Part shown: positions 14,337 through 26,100 of the stretch, piece by piece
Layout: each line of letters opens with the position of its first letter
Numbering within the stretch: the first letter of the stretch is position 1
Assembly: GCA_907165135.1 (NCBI GenBank)
Contig: OU015567.1
Span: 6,887,001-6,951,000 of the forward strand
DNA: 64,000 nt
Reading direction: 5' to 3'
From: Oikopleura dioica
Lineage: Eukaryota; Chordata; Appendicularia; Copelata; Oikopleuridae
The notes under the pieces: generated by a model
Databases searched by the model: none
Seen by the model: only the letters and a program-made list of their open reading frames with translations
Told to the model about the DNA's origin: nothing
Position numbers and translations under genes: made by a program

Positions 14337-14754
14337 GCAGCGATTTGCTCTACTGTCAGAAGTATTCACCTTCGCGACGATTGAGTAGTCAGCACGTCAA
14401 ACTGAATAGAAGAGAGTAGAACACGGTGATTCGCGGCGCCTTGTCAATCTACGCGAAAATCAACATCCTTAACTTCAATCACGACTTCAACCAAATCTTT
14501 TAGCCGAACAACAAAATCGCCGATAGGATGGGCTTCTAGAAACATTCCCGTTTTTGAAACTTCATCGAAATCATTTGAAAAGAGGACCGAGTCTTCCAGT
14601 TTTCAAAGGCAGGCATTTATTATTTAAAAAGGGCCGAAAAAGAACGTCAAATTAAAGAAAAGGTTGAAAGGCTTAATTGGATGGGCCAGTTCGGGAGAAA
14701 TTTTAATTTTCAAATGAACTTATTGAAGATTGTGTGAATCGAATACTAAGGATC

Positions 14755-14896
14755 TGAGCTCGGCAACCTGTGTAGAAAACCTGAGTCAGGGTCTAAAAGA
14801 GGATGAATGAAAAGCGGCTTCGTTATAAAAAAGCCGCTTCTCATTCAAGGTGTTTTGGGCACTGACTCAGGTTTACTACACAGGTTGCCGAACTCA
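14755..14896. mobile_element. MITE family M1 (copy B)
   Basis: Begins TGAGCTCGGCAACCTG and ends CAGGTTGCCGAACTCA. The inner inverted blocks CCTGAGTCAGGG and CACTGACTCAGG match copy A. The centre is a second hairpin built from AAAGCGGCTT and AAGCCGCTTCTC, a feature seen in other family members. Confidence 0.85.
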
Positions 14897-15388
14897 GCTT
14901 TTTTGATCGAAACCGCAAGTGTCTTTTGGATTGGAAGGAAAAACTCACCTTGTTTAACATTCTCTCTTTTGCATGAAAATTTCTTCGAATGAGTCGATGC
15001 GAGTCTTCGTTGATTTCTTCTGCGAAAAAAGAAAGTTCGATTTCTTTCAATTTGCCTGGCTGATTATTTTTCCTTATCTCAGTCTGAAAAGAAAAGCCGT
15101 TTTTATTTTAGAAAAAGGAGCAGCTAGCTTCTGCAAGAAAAGAGAGAAGGAGTGTTCGCTTTCAGAAATAGTTCGATTCCGATTATTCCACAGGGACCTT
15201 CCATCTCACCCATGCGCCTCTCACCTCACATGCCCATCCCTTTTTTCTTATGAAGCAGACGGGCAGCGTATTATTGCCAATGGGCGCACGTGGCTTTCGA
15301 TTTAATAATAGGGCGAGTCTAATAAAATTTTTAATCCCCGAAAAAGTTATAAACATTTCTTCGAACTTCAATGGAGCCACCCGAAAGT

Positions 15389-15492
15389 TGAACTCGGCAA
15401 CCTGTGAAGAAAACCTGAGTCAGGGTCAGAGAAATCTTCAATGAAGAGCCTCAGACCCTGACTCAAGTTTTCAACGCAGTTTCCCGAGTCCA
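15389..15492. mobile_element. MITE family M1 (copy C)
   Basis: TGAACTCGGCAACCTGTG at the left, inner CCTGAGTCAGGG and CCCTGACTCAAG, and CCCGAGTCCA at the right. A compact copy (104 bp) with a short loop. Confidence 0.85.
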
Positions 15493-16432
15493 GAGATCAT
15501 CATTGTCGATTTTTGAGATTTTGACCAATTAGCGCCAGAATCGAAAAAAATTGACAATCTTGAGCCCTATTTCCGAAATTGGACCAATAATGTCGACAAG
15601 GCACCATCTTGGGAAGTGAGAATGTAGCCCTAACCTCAAACAGGAACAGATCATAGCGACAATTTCCTGAAAAGGCCATTGAAACGTTTTTTTCTATTAT
15701 TTGATTCCCAGAAAAGCGTCAACTGACCCAATAAAATTTGGAAAATACTCGGAATTCTATAGTCTTTAATTTTCAGTGAAAGGCCAGGATTAACGAGTTC
15801 AAAGAATCAATTAATCGCATTTAATGACAGCGAATAGTGTTTTTACTGCGGAAGGAATTCGAAAATCAATAGCTAATAATAATTATATTTTTTGATGATT
15901 ATTATCATTTTGGATGAAAAAGAGGCACTTACAGTTTGATTTCTGAGTTTTTCTGATTTTTCTTTTTTATTTCTCTTAATTTTTTCCTTCGAAATAAGCT
16001 TTGAAGCAATTAAAATCAGGAAAAAGTTTTCAAAAGTAGTATCACGTGGTTGCTGAAAATGCGGAATTGCATCGATTTTCGCCTTTGCTTTTTCGGCGAA
16101 AAGAGAGCCACGTGCTCTATCTTTTTGAGATGATAAAGCGGATTTTTTCTGCGAAATTCTTTTGTTTCCCGCGGCGGAAAACAGTTGTTATCCAAGAAAT
16201 TATCCCTTTTGTTATTCCTCGAAAATCTGCCTCTCTCTCTCTCTGTCTCTTGACTTTCCGCTCTAGCTCAGGAAATCATAAAAAATCTTGAGAAACAAGA
16301 ATCTTACGCTTTCTCTTTCGCCTTTGAAAAAGTTAACGATATAAATGTAGAGGAAAAAATAATGGACAGAGAGAAATAGAGGAGAGCCTCGTAAAACAGA
16401 TACAATTGTACAATTACGCGAAACTGTAAATT

Positions 16433-16589
16433 TAGGCTCGGCAGCCTGTGTAAAATAACCTGAGTCATGGTTCTGAAAAATCGCAAATTAAAGCCGTGCA
16501 AGACGGTAAATTTAACCAAACCGCTTGGCTTTTATCTCAATTTTTTTTTCAAACCTTGACTCAGGTTTTCTACACAGGATTCTGACTCA
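16433..16589. mobile_element. MITE family M1 (copy D, diverged)
   Basis: Left arm GGCTCGGCAGCCTGTG with CCTGAGTCATGG; right arm CCTTGACTCAGG with TTCTACACAGGATTCTGA. It has an inner stem of GCCGTGCAAG and CCGCTTGGC. More substitutions than copies B and C, so probably older. Confidence 0.75.
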
Positions 16590-17697
16590 GAATTTCTGAG
16601 CCAATCAGTATGATATCTAAAGAAATATGACTGAAATTTAAATGACCGACGGGCCCGTTTTTAACTGTCATTTTCATCAATAATAATTGGAAATTATAAT
16701 TAATTATTCGAAGGATATTGAACTCTAGTCTTGAGTTCATTAAATGAACCGCGGCTAAAGAGAAAGAGAGATTGTAGGAGATTTCGGAGAAGCCGAAAAT
16801 CAATGATGATTTGGGGCAATTGGCGAAATTAATCATGGATTAGCAAGACTAGTGTCTCGATGACAAGACTGGGTTAACCGGAGATCAATTTTGCCGGCAG
16901 GAAAATCATGAATCAGGATTTAATTTTCGCTACTCAGCCTTTTTTTTCATCAATTTCAAAGGGACTTTTCTCTATTTTTTCTTTCCTTCTTACTGTCTGC
17001 TTTTCTTTTCTCTCTGAAACTATTTTGGAGTGAGGCTGTACTTGCCACATTTCCGGCAGCCTTGAGGAAGAGAAGACTGTAGTTAAATTGCTCATAATTA
17101 ATTTGATGTGGAAAGTAGAGTTACCGAAATGCCGTATTCTAAATATTTAGAAAGAGTTGACCCGGGGCTGATAGTTGCTAAGGAGATCCGTTCGCCAAGC
17201 TGCGCGTATCCGTGGAATATCTATTATTTATCGATTCTCCGTTCTGATTTTCTCTATTTTCTAGCTCTTGGAAATCGTCGAAAATCGAATCGAGAAAGCG
17301 ACAAATCGCCAAAATCTCAGGGCGGCGGGGTATTTTATTTATGCAGCTTCGAGAAAAAAAGCTGGAATTGATTTGCTAGATTGAAATTGAAGGGAGTGGT
17401 AAATTAGCCACAACGAGCTCCTCAAATGAGCCCAGATCAATCAAAATCATCAACTTCAAGTTTCGCTCGTTTTTCTTCTCTCTTTTGGAGTCTTTTCAAA
17501 AACAAGCGGGAAGAAATTCAACCCACTTGAACTTGATTGTTGGCCACGCAGGAATCAAGTTCAAAGTCCGAAAGGGACTGAAAGCGGCGATTATCAGCTG
17601 CGGGTAGTCATACCTAGCTACTCATAGCTTTAATCACGGAAAAATTTTGAAAACCCAATTTTGTCAAATTCGAAAAAAAATGTGTCAAGTCTCTTTC

Positions 17698-17768
17698 TGA
17701 GCTCGGCGACCTGAGTAGAATTCCTGACTCAGATTCTGAAAGGTATTCTACACAGGTTGCCAAGTACA
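17698..17768. mobile_element. MITE family M1 (copy E, short)
   Basis: TGAGCTCGGCGACCTGAG at the left, CCTGACTCAG inside, and TACACAGGTTGCCAAGTACA at the right. Only about 71 bp; the loop between the arms is largely deleted. Confidence 0.7.
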
Positions 17769-18744
17769 GGTTTTTCAATCGCAGAATAACTCTATTTTCT
17801 TTCGAAAAAAAGGAACGAATTAATTTTTCTTTTCGACAAAACAGATTAAAATTTTACCTTAGATCTTTTTTTCTTATAGTAAGTCTTCAGAAGGCTCTGA
17901 TTATTATGTTTCTTTCTTTTTTTTCGAAAAATGCACAAATCAGCTAGCCATGAGAAGATTGTTGAAAATTAAGATGTACTAAAATTGAGCGCTTGCGGTT
18001 TACGACTAACCAACTCATTAGCCTTTTTGGGCCACGGCCAGGGGCGTCCTTATTCTGATTTCTTATTCAAAGAAGATTAGGCTTTTTGGTCCAGTGAATA
18101 TGGAACAGGGCTTTTTGGTAGGAAGGGGATGAGGGCGAATTTGACCGTTTCTCTTGGAATCTCTTTCTCTTCTGAAGAATCGTCGATAAATCTCTGTATC
18201 AGCAATCCCTGTGACGATAAACTCTTATCCGAAATGGTCAATTTGCCCTTGAGCAAAGTCAGTATTGTGTGCCTGAGGCTGTGGCCCGTGCCCGCAAAGG
18301 CGTGGGCGTCAACCCAATTATATTATTTTCTAATGCGCGTTGTTGTGTGTGCCCAAAAAAGGCCCGCTGCTGTCACTCTCTTCTGAGTCCTCCTGTTAGC
18401 GAAAAGCGAGAAAGCTTCATATTTTGGATTTTGACACGCAGGAAAAGATTAGTTTCGATAATCCGCCGTGAGATGGCGCTAAACTTCGGCTGCTTTAGGA
18501 AAAATCAATTTTACTTATTAGTTATGACCTAATAATTGCCATAAATAGAAAGAGAAGAGAAAGCATTTGAAAGAACATAAATATATATATTTTGTTTCTT
18601 CAGGAACTAGTTCTTGGTCGTGCACAGACTGTGTACTGTTGAAAATTGCAATTGGAGTACTACAGTAGCGAAGTACAGTAATCAGGAGAGAAAGAGGCAA
18701 CTGTTTTCATAATTAAATTACAGCCGGAAAATGAGATTTGAAAG

Positions 18745-18965
18745 ATAAAATAGGGTAGCCCCATTTTAACGGTAAATTACTTCGGAAGGTCACCACCTTA
18801 ATGGATCTCACATCCCTCAAAAGGCCCCCTTTTTAACAGGTTTTCAGGGATGTTACATAACAAATTTTCAGAAAATCCGTTAAAAAGGGGCCCTTCAAAA
18901 AGTCCGTCAAGATCAAGACCCTCAAAAATATTTTCCCGTTAAAGTGGGGACCCCCTTTTTGAGCA
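18745..18965. repeat. Palindromic element, family M2 (copy 1)
   Basis: Outer arms CCCCATTTTAACGG and CCCGTTAAAGTGGGG; inner arms GCCCCCTTTTTAACAGG and CCGTTAAAAAGGGGCCC. The nested inverted repeats share sequence and layout with the element near 60890-61095, suggesting a non-autonomous transposon family. No ORF and no clear target duplication. Confidence 0.6.
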
Positions 18966-19758
18966 AGAAATTTTTAGAATTGTAATTTGTACTTTGAGTC
19001 AGAATTAAAGCGGAAATGGAGGGGTTAATAATCTCGATCATACAAGTCAATAAATCGTAAAAGTTAAAAAGATTGGTGGGCAAATATTTGAGCTTCTGTC
19101 TTGCTACTGGTTGATAAACAGAAAAAGTTGCAAACTGTTTATATCGAAAATATTGGATTTGGGAGTTATGCGCTAAGAATGACCTGAAAATACCGAATAA
19201 AATGCTTGAAATCATAACTGGAAGAAAAAGCTGAAAAGAATTCATGATTCTAGTATAATCTCGAATAATAATAAGACAAAAAGATATTGCAGCGAGTCGC
19301 GGAGAACAGAATATTCGTTTGTTTGAATTTTTGAAAATAAAACAAGAATAGATTTTTCAGAAAATTTTGAAAAGTTTTTTCTGAAGACATAGAAGAAAAC
19401 TGAAGACACTTTTAGTTGGGTCTCGACAAATTCAATATTTGAAAGAGAGAAGCGAAACTTTTTTTTGGAAACGAAAAATAAGAAGAAGATAAGGCTATTT
19501 TTTTGTTAGTGTTGTATTTTTTAGCATCGTTTGTACACTAGTTTGGGTTTTAACTTTGAAGAGAAGTGCGGATTCAATAAAGTTTTAAATAAAAAATAAG
19601 CATAATAATATATATCTCTAGGTTGATTGCTCATTATCAGCTTTTAACATACAGGGCAGCATTACAGTAAGTTTCGTAAGAAAAAGGTTGATAAGAGAAT
19701 CTTCGTTTTTGACTTTTCGGTGGTAGAGAATTGGAAATAAGTTAGGAAAAGAATCTGG

Positions 19759-22708
19759 TTACTCGAGGCCAGGCACGGTCATGTTTCGGAAGGACCATTT
19801 TTGAGCTTCCATGCTTCCATCACACCTCTCCATTCGAGGCTAAAAAGAGGCATATTCTAGTGCTGCCTTATTGATCGAGGTTACCTCGTTAGCTGATCTG
19901 GCAATAGGTTTGGTAAGGCACTGTTTTGAATTTGTATGGATGAGTTGGTTCGTCTGAAAACAGAAATTTACAAAAAATCGAGAAAAAAGATTGATGAACA
20001 AACCTTGATGTTGTATTCCCAGTATTGATTGCCCTTCTGATGGTGGCACTTGACCATCATGACGGGCCCCTTCGAGTTGGCGACATCAAGACAAAGGTCA
20101 TCAATACGGATCTCGTTATCCATTGTGAACGAGAAGACCTAAATCAAACCCAATTATTTCCCCTGTCGAATGTCGGCTCCGCTTTTCAGCTCTACTGTAC
20201 CTGGTTTCCCCCTTGTCCGTGACATTGATAACAGCCGACTTTTTGGTTTTCTTTGCGGCCCATCGTGTCAAGACAAACATTTGCGGCTGTGTTTTTGATT
20301 TCTCCAAGAACCTTGTATCTAAAAAACGAAAGTTGTAACGACCAAGAAAGCATAGAACCAACCTTCTGGGAATCTGGGCATCAGGATAGACATTATCAAG
20401 ATACCACTGGAATGATTTGCACTGGAGGTTGTTTCGGAGTACTTTTCGATCAGATACGTCGCCATACTCGTGTTTCATTACAGTAGGATTCACAATGTAG
20501 AAGAATTTCTTGTAATCGTCCATCCACACCTCGGCTAGAAGAGAAAAATAAGAATCAAGAGGAAAGAAAAGAATTACCAAGGCGGCGGTTGTTTTTGTTG
20601 ATGATTTGCGAAGTTCCTCCAGGAAAAGTATACGGCGTTGCTTTTCGGAAAACGTGACCCACGTGACTGCAGGTGGCGATGAGAACAGTTCCACCGCACA
20701 TCCAGATTCGAAACGACATTTCTAAGTTTTCTCCTCCCCAGATATCCATTCCTGAAGGAAATAAGAGCTTCGCCCGGGGAAAAAGATCTTACCGGAGTCA
20801 TATGAACCAATTTCATAAAAGTAGCTCCTGTCGATTGAAAACAAGCCTCCAGCCATTGTCGGTGTTCTCATGGGAAGAGATCTATCTCCTCCTCGTCTGT
20901 CTACTTCTCTCTGTGGAACTGGGTACCATCTAAACAAGAGAAATTTACGATGGAATCGAGATAATCGGCAGACCTGAAGTTCAGTTTCCAATTGAAGCCT
21001 CCATAAGTCAAATCGGAACCAGTCAAAAACTCGAACGTTTCATCCGAAATCACATCGATAATCGGGCAAATCACATTCGTTCGATCCTTCTTGATTTCAT
21101 ACAACAACGGCTCAAGCCAACCAGGACTGGCTTCGATATGCGCGTCGAGGAAAGTAAGAACTTCTCCTTTTGCAATCTTCGCTCCTTCAAGACGCGCTCG
21201 GATGAGGCCCTCGCGGTGTTTTTGTCTGATGATTTGGATAGGCACGGGCAGATCTTTCACGTAATTGTCCAGCTGCGCGCCAAGGAAGTCTTTTTCACTG
21301 AAGATCAATCGGTAATAATTCTGATCAAAGATTATTAGCTGAGATTTTTCGGGAAACAGCTGCTTCCCTAGAATTTCGGGTATAAATAGAACTCAAAACA
21401 GCATTAGACTCAAACTGCTAACAAAATGAAGCTTTAATGAATAAGAAGTAACAATAAAGAGATTATTTATCTTTTTACTGCTATGTTTTATTGATGGTAT
21501 GAGTTAAAATAAAAAAGAAACGACGCCAAATTCTCTATTCTCAATTAAATTCGCGATGAAAAAATACCTTGCATCGTCGACCATGATAATTTCTTCGAGC
21601 ATTTCCCTTGGCGATCTATTGATGACAGAATGAATCGACCTCAGCAGGGTAGACCATGCTTCGTTGTGGAAGACGAAAATGATGGAAGTCTTAGGAAGCG
21701 CTCCGAGATCCGTGTAGTCGTGTTTTTTGCAGCCAGACATTCGAACATCTAACAATCAGCTTTGAATTTAAAAAAATGAGAGGGGCTACCTTTGAGAGTT
21801 CTGTTGACGGAAATCATGTTACTGGCCATGAGATTGAATTGATTTTCTTTGAACATTTGTTTCGACTCTTTTTCTTTATCTTTTGGAATTTTTACAGCGG
21901 CACCCATTTCGCCAGGGCCCTTGCCAGGAATATGCTTCGCCACAGCTGAAAGATAAAAATGTAAAAAACGATGTCTACTAGACTAAAAGTTCCACCAATT
22001 TTTCTTTCACCAAAATCATAAAAAGCAGCTACCACCAAATTTAATCTCCACCAAATCTACAAAACTTGCAATTTTAAATTTTCCACAAATTTTCATTTTC
22101 GAAAAGTTGAAAGTCGAAATTTTCGAAGCGTTTTTTAAATTTCTTGCGAGAAATTTTTTTTAAAAGAAATAGAAAAAATCACTACCTTCTGTTTTATTCT
22201 TTTTGAGTTTTTTCTTTTTCTTACTACTCTTAGTGCTTTCACTTGTGGCCGCTTTTTTGGTGGTTTTCTTAATAGCCTCGGCATTGAGGTCGACTTTGGG
22301 GTTAAACTTTCCCTTCGCGATTTTCCCGTCTGATAAGAGTTTTTCAGTGGGGAGATTTTCTCCTTCATCCGCCTCGGGAGCGTCAGTTTTTTCAAGCCCG
22401 AAGGGGTCTTGCGGGTCAAAGGCCTCATCCTCATCCGTACCGTCGTTAACTTTGTTGAGGCCATCGCCGATGATGTCGCTCAAGCCGCGCTGGGCAGGCT
22501 CGTCCCCTCCGCCTCTTCCGGGGTTCAAGTCCGATCCTCGCTCGTCCAAGTTGATAGAAGGCGTCTGGCACCAGAGCTCCGCGCCCCAGTAGAAAAATGT
22601 GATCCAGAAAAGAGAAGTCACTGAAACGCCCCGTTTCTTCGTTGTTTTCAAAATGAGTTACTTACAAATTATGACTCTCACGGATCCAGCACGCCGCCTT
22701 AGTATCAT
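19759..22708 (-). CDS. Polypeptide N-acetylgalactosaminyltransferase, GALNT1/13 type
   Basis: Transfers GalNAc from UDP-GalNAc to Ser/Thr in the Golgi lumen, the first step of mucin-type O-glycosylation. The first exon starts at ATG 22708 ([12 protein letters not shown]) and joins over a 46-nt intron to a hydrophobic signal anchor ([15 protein letters not shown]). A Lys-rich stem follows. The catalytic part shows [42 protein letters not shown] (the DxH metal motif), [45 protein letters not shown] and [15 protein letters not shown], all close to GALNT1. The C-terminus is a ricin-type lectin domain, where CLD/CLT-type repeats and Q..W remain visible, ending PGLE at 19759. Length and exon order fit the family. 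The stem is longer and more charged than usual. Confidence 0.95.
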
Positions 22709-22863
22709 CTCATTTGTTCTGAAAGATTGATTATTGGGGAAGGATTTTTGATAATTATTGAATTTGAAATTATGATTCTGAACGGTTTGAAATTGCAGGA
22801 TTTGAAGAAGATCGGTAGAACAGTTGAATGATGAGCAGTGAAAAACGGACAGCGTTAAAAATT

Positions 22864-23120
22864 TGTCACGACTGTCACGAAAGTCCAGAGAAATTTGTCA
22901 CGAGATTCATCTTCCGTGGTTTTCCTCCGAAGACAGAATCGTGACATTCTTTCGTGACTTCGAATCTTATCGAAGTTCGATAATTTTTGAAGATGTCACG
23001 AAAGAATGTAACGACTCGGATTTTGGAGGAAAAATGACAAGAATGACTTTCGTGACAATTTTTCGAACTTTTCGTCACGACTGGAGTATTTTCTATTTTC
23101 GTGACAATCGTGACAAAATC
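22864..23120. repeat. Palindrome of GTCACGA units at the 3' end of WDR48
   Basis: Two arms of roughly 110 bp facing each other, each built from several GTCACGA/TCGTGAC units (TGTCACGACTGTCACGA at the left; CGTGACAATCGTGACA at the right). It lies between GALNT and WDR48 and runs into the last WDR48 exon. It looks like a non-autonomous foldback element. No target duplication was identified. Confidence 0.65.
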
Positions 23121-26100
23121 TCATTGTCCGGGGTGAAAACGCAGTATAAAGAAGTTCTGAACAGATTGATATTTAACTTGTTACTTTTTGAAATCTTAGA
23201 GCAAATCGGAATCAGGCTTTTTCCGGTAAAAAGCTCGATTGAAATCGATCGCTTCCAAATCAAGTGTTTCACAGTTCGCAGATCAAAGTCAGGGTCGAGC
23301 AGCGTCTCGTTGCACAAAATTTCAATGTTCTGATTTGCCATCTAAATTTTCTCTCTTTTCCCGCTCTAGTGCGCTTTTTTCTTGATACCTTTGTGAGCTC
23401 ATCCTCAGTCGCTTCTTTGATCCTTTCATTTTCGATTGCGTTGATTTTCTCGAAAACGTGCTTCGCTACTTTTCTTATCTGAAGCATGTCGCCCGCCGTG
23501 AGCTTGTCCTAATTTGAGATGTAAGCGGTTTTGATAATGATTATTATAATTTTCAAAAGATAAATTTTGAAAAGTCCTTTTTTCAACTCAATATTCCTTT
23601 TATTTGTTACTAATGCACGACTAGCCGTTTGCGGCTTGGAGCATACACAGAAAGAAGCCGCGCAAAGTGCGGCTTTTATATTTTTTTTCTCGAAGCCGCA
23701 AGCGGCTTCTCGTATCTAAGTAAGAACTAAAGAGAAAAATGAATTGAAAAAACGACTTTTCAAAAATTTTTTCGTCCAAAAAATCGTAAAAATCCGGCTG
23801 TGAATTTCAATATTTCTCGTTTTGTTTCTCTCTTTTTTCACAAGGTCTATTTTACCCGTCTCTGGCTTTGTTATATTACATGCATTGAGCGGCTTGGACA
23901 GCAATAAAGCAAAAAAGGAGCTTTCATAAATAATAGGTTATTTCGACGAATATTTAAAATGCCTTTAGGTGATGGGATGATTCTCAGTCAGCGATTGCGG
24001 CGCGCTACCGGACCGCGCCGCATTTTTAGCAGATTAAATGTCACCGTGCAGAAAAAACCGGCGGCAGAACAATTTGACCGGCGAATTTGCAGTTTTGAAA
24101 ATAGGACCGGAAATATGAACGCCGCGCGAAATTTACCGTAAAGGGGATCTGCGCTCAGCAGCCTGAGTCAGGGTTACGCCTTTGTTCAAAAAAGCCGCAA
24201 TGCGGCTATTATAAAATATCTTTCAAGACCCTGACTCAGATTTCGGCGAGTACACCCAAGCGTTTTTTTTCCTCTTTTTTCCGCAAAAAAATAATATTGA
24301 AACAATGTTTCGAAAGCACTATCTGTATCTGTAAATGACTGAATTTCAAATGAGCTACCATTTCGATGCAACCAGATTTGAAACGATAATGCACCGAAAA
24401 TCAATTATTTTAGCATCCCAGACCTTTTTCAGCGTCGGTAGCGGCCGTTTGATATTGGCAATCATGGGCTGCAAGCAGAATTGAACTAGAATTAGTCTGA
24501 CACCGTTTCAACAAGAAGAAAATGAAAAGGAACCTTTGACGCAATTGTTATTTGGTGTTTTGAGGACTCCATCTTTGACCCACTGAGGAATATTCTCACT
24601 CAAGGTCTTCGCAATATTCTCTTGTCCGATCTAAAAACAAAAACGCTAGAATTCTCGCTTCTCCAAACTCCCAAACCATGTTCCAAACAACTCGGCATTT
24701 CCCAGCGCCATTCGATTCATGAATCAGGATCGGGGTATCTTTTGGAAGGCAGATTCCCTTTTGAAGGATCTTTTTCATGATTGCATGGTCGTTTTCCAGC
24801 TCGTCTTTTAGATCATCGCGGAAGCATTCTGTGTCTGTTTTCGAGCCAGTCTCGGAGCCGGCGAGCGATTCTGGACGCGAGTGAGCTGATTCTAGTGCTT
24901 TTTGAAGATTGCTCCAGTTCTGGAAGACGGAGACGAGCATAAATCGACCTAAGAGCAAATTAAAAGGTGAACATGGACATTCATGTAGCTTTAGTGGGGG
25001 TCCTTAAAATCGAAAAAAGCATCGAGTAATGTACCTAAATTGACGCGTGAATTCTGGTTCCCTTCGAAAAAGTCAAAGTCCAAATCGACATGTTTCGTCG
25101 CAACTTGTCCTTGGAAGCAATCATTCTCTTCGAGAACTAAAAACTCGGTTCAGAACTAAACTTAGCTAAGAAAGTGATGATTCAGCTAGTTACTACGCTT
25201 TATCATTTTCCAAATTCTACGCTTGAATAATTGTCTTTTTACATAAAAAATCATCGAAGCGAAAATGAACCGAACCCTATTTGGAGAAATCCACACTTGA
25301 GATCGACACTGAACCAGCTTGGAACATAAAGCGTTTGTTTGTAACTTTCGATGACCTTTGCGAAATCCGTCGTTTTTCCAAGCTTCTTGACTACTTTTCC
25401 CAAAAGTACATCGTAGAGAGACACGTTGTTTTCCGAGTTTTTCGTGAGGATGTATCTTCTGTTCGGCAGGACCTTGTGGTCGATGATAGGAGGAACGCTT
25501 TTGATGGAGACTTCAGGATTTGAAGAATAAGGAGCGGCAAGTTCTGCATCTGTCTTTCTTGCCAAGCGTTCTGGAGTCACTTGATTGTCAGGAGCCAGAC
25601 GCCATTTGGAAATACAAGTCGTAGTGCTCGTCCAAAGCGTCTTTTCCTTCTGATCCAGGCAGAGGGAAAGGATCGGAGCCGTTTCTCGCCCGACGCAGTA
25701 ATTAATATCCGGCTCAATCAGGAAATCGCCGTTACATCCAGGGATCCGAGATTTTGTCGTCTGGACGATCGCCCACTTTTCAGGCGCGATTTGAGTTATC
25801 GCGCAGGAGCTAAAATTCTGATCGCGCGCTCAAATGCGCAGCGTTTAGGCGCGATGGCAAAAACTCGCTCTCTCGGAGATGGGGCGATGAATTTCGATCG
25901 CGCAGCCCTATCAGGCCGACAAGAAATACTCGCGCGCTCAAATGGGCAGCGTTCAAGCGCGATGGTATAAAATCGCTCTCTCGGCGAGGGGGCGATGACT
26001 TTCGATCGCGCAGCCCTATGACGCCGATAAATAATACTCACACGCTTCAAAAGGGTCGAAAATCTACCGAGCGGGAGTGCGATGGTGGCGCTTGGTTTCA

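Larger units (their letters stand above)
14337..19758. other. Gene-poor region with MITEs
   Basis: More than 5 kb with no convincing coding exons on either strand; the longest ORFs (about 90-110 codons) are low-complexity and resemble no family. It holds four copies of MITE family M1 (14755, 15389, 16433, 17698) and one palindromic element (about 18745-18965). For a genome with otherwise short gene spacing this is unusually empty. Confidence 0.5.

Noticed and set aside
25581-25970. 129-codon plus-strand ORF over the WDR48/hAT boundary
   Set aside because: It runs from antisense WDR48 into tandem repeats of the hAT element and has no domain similarity.
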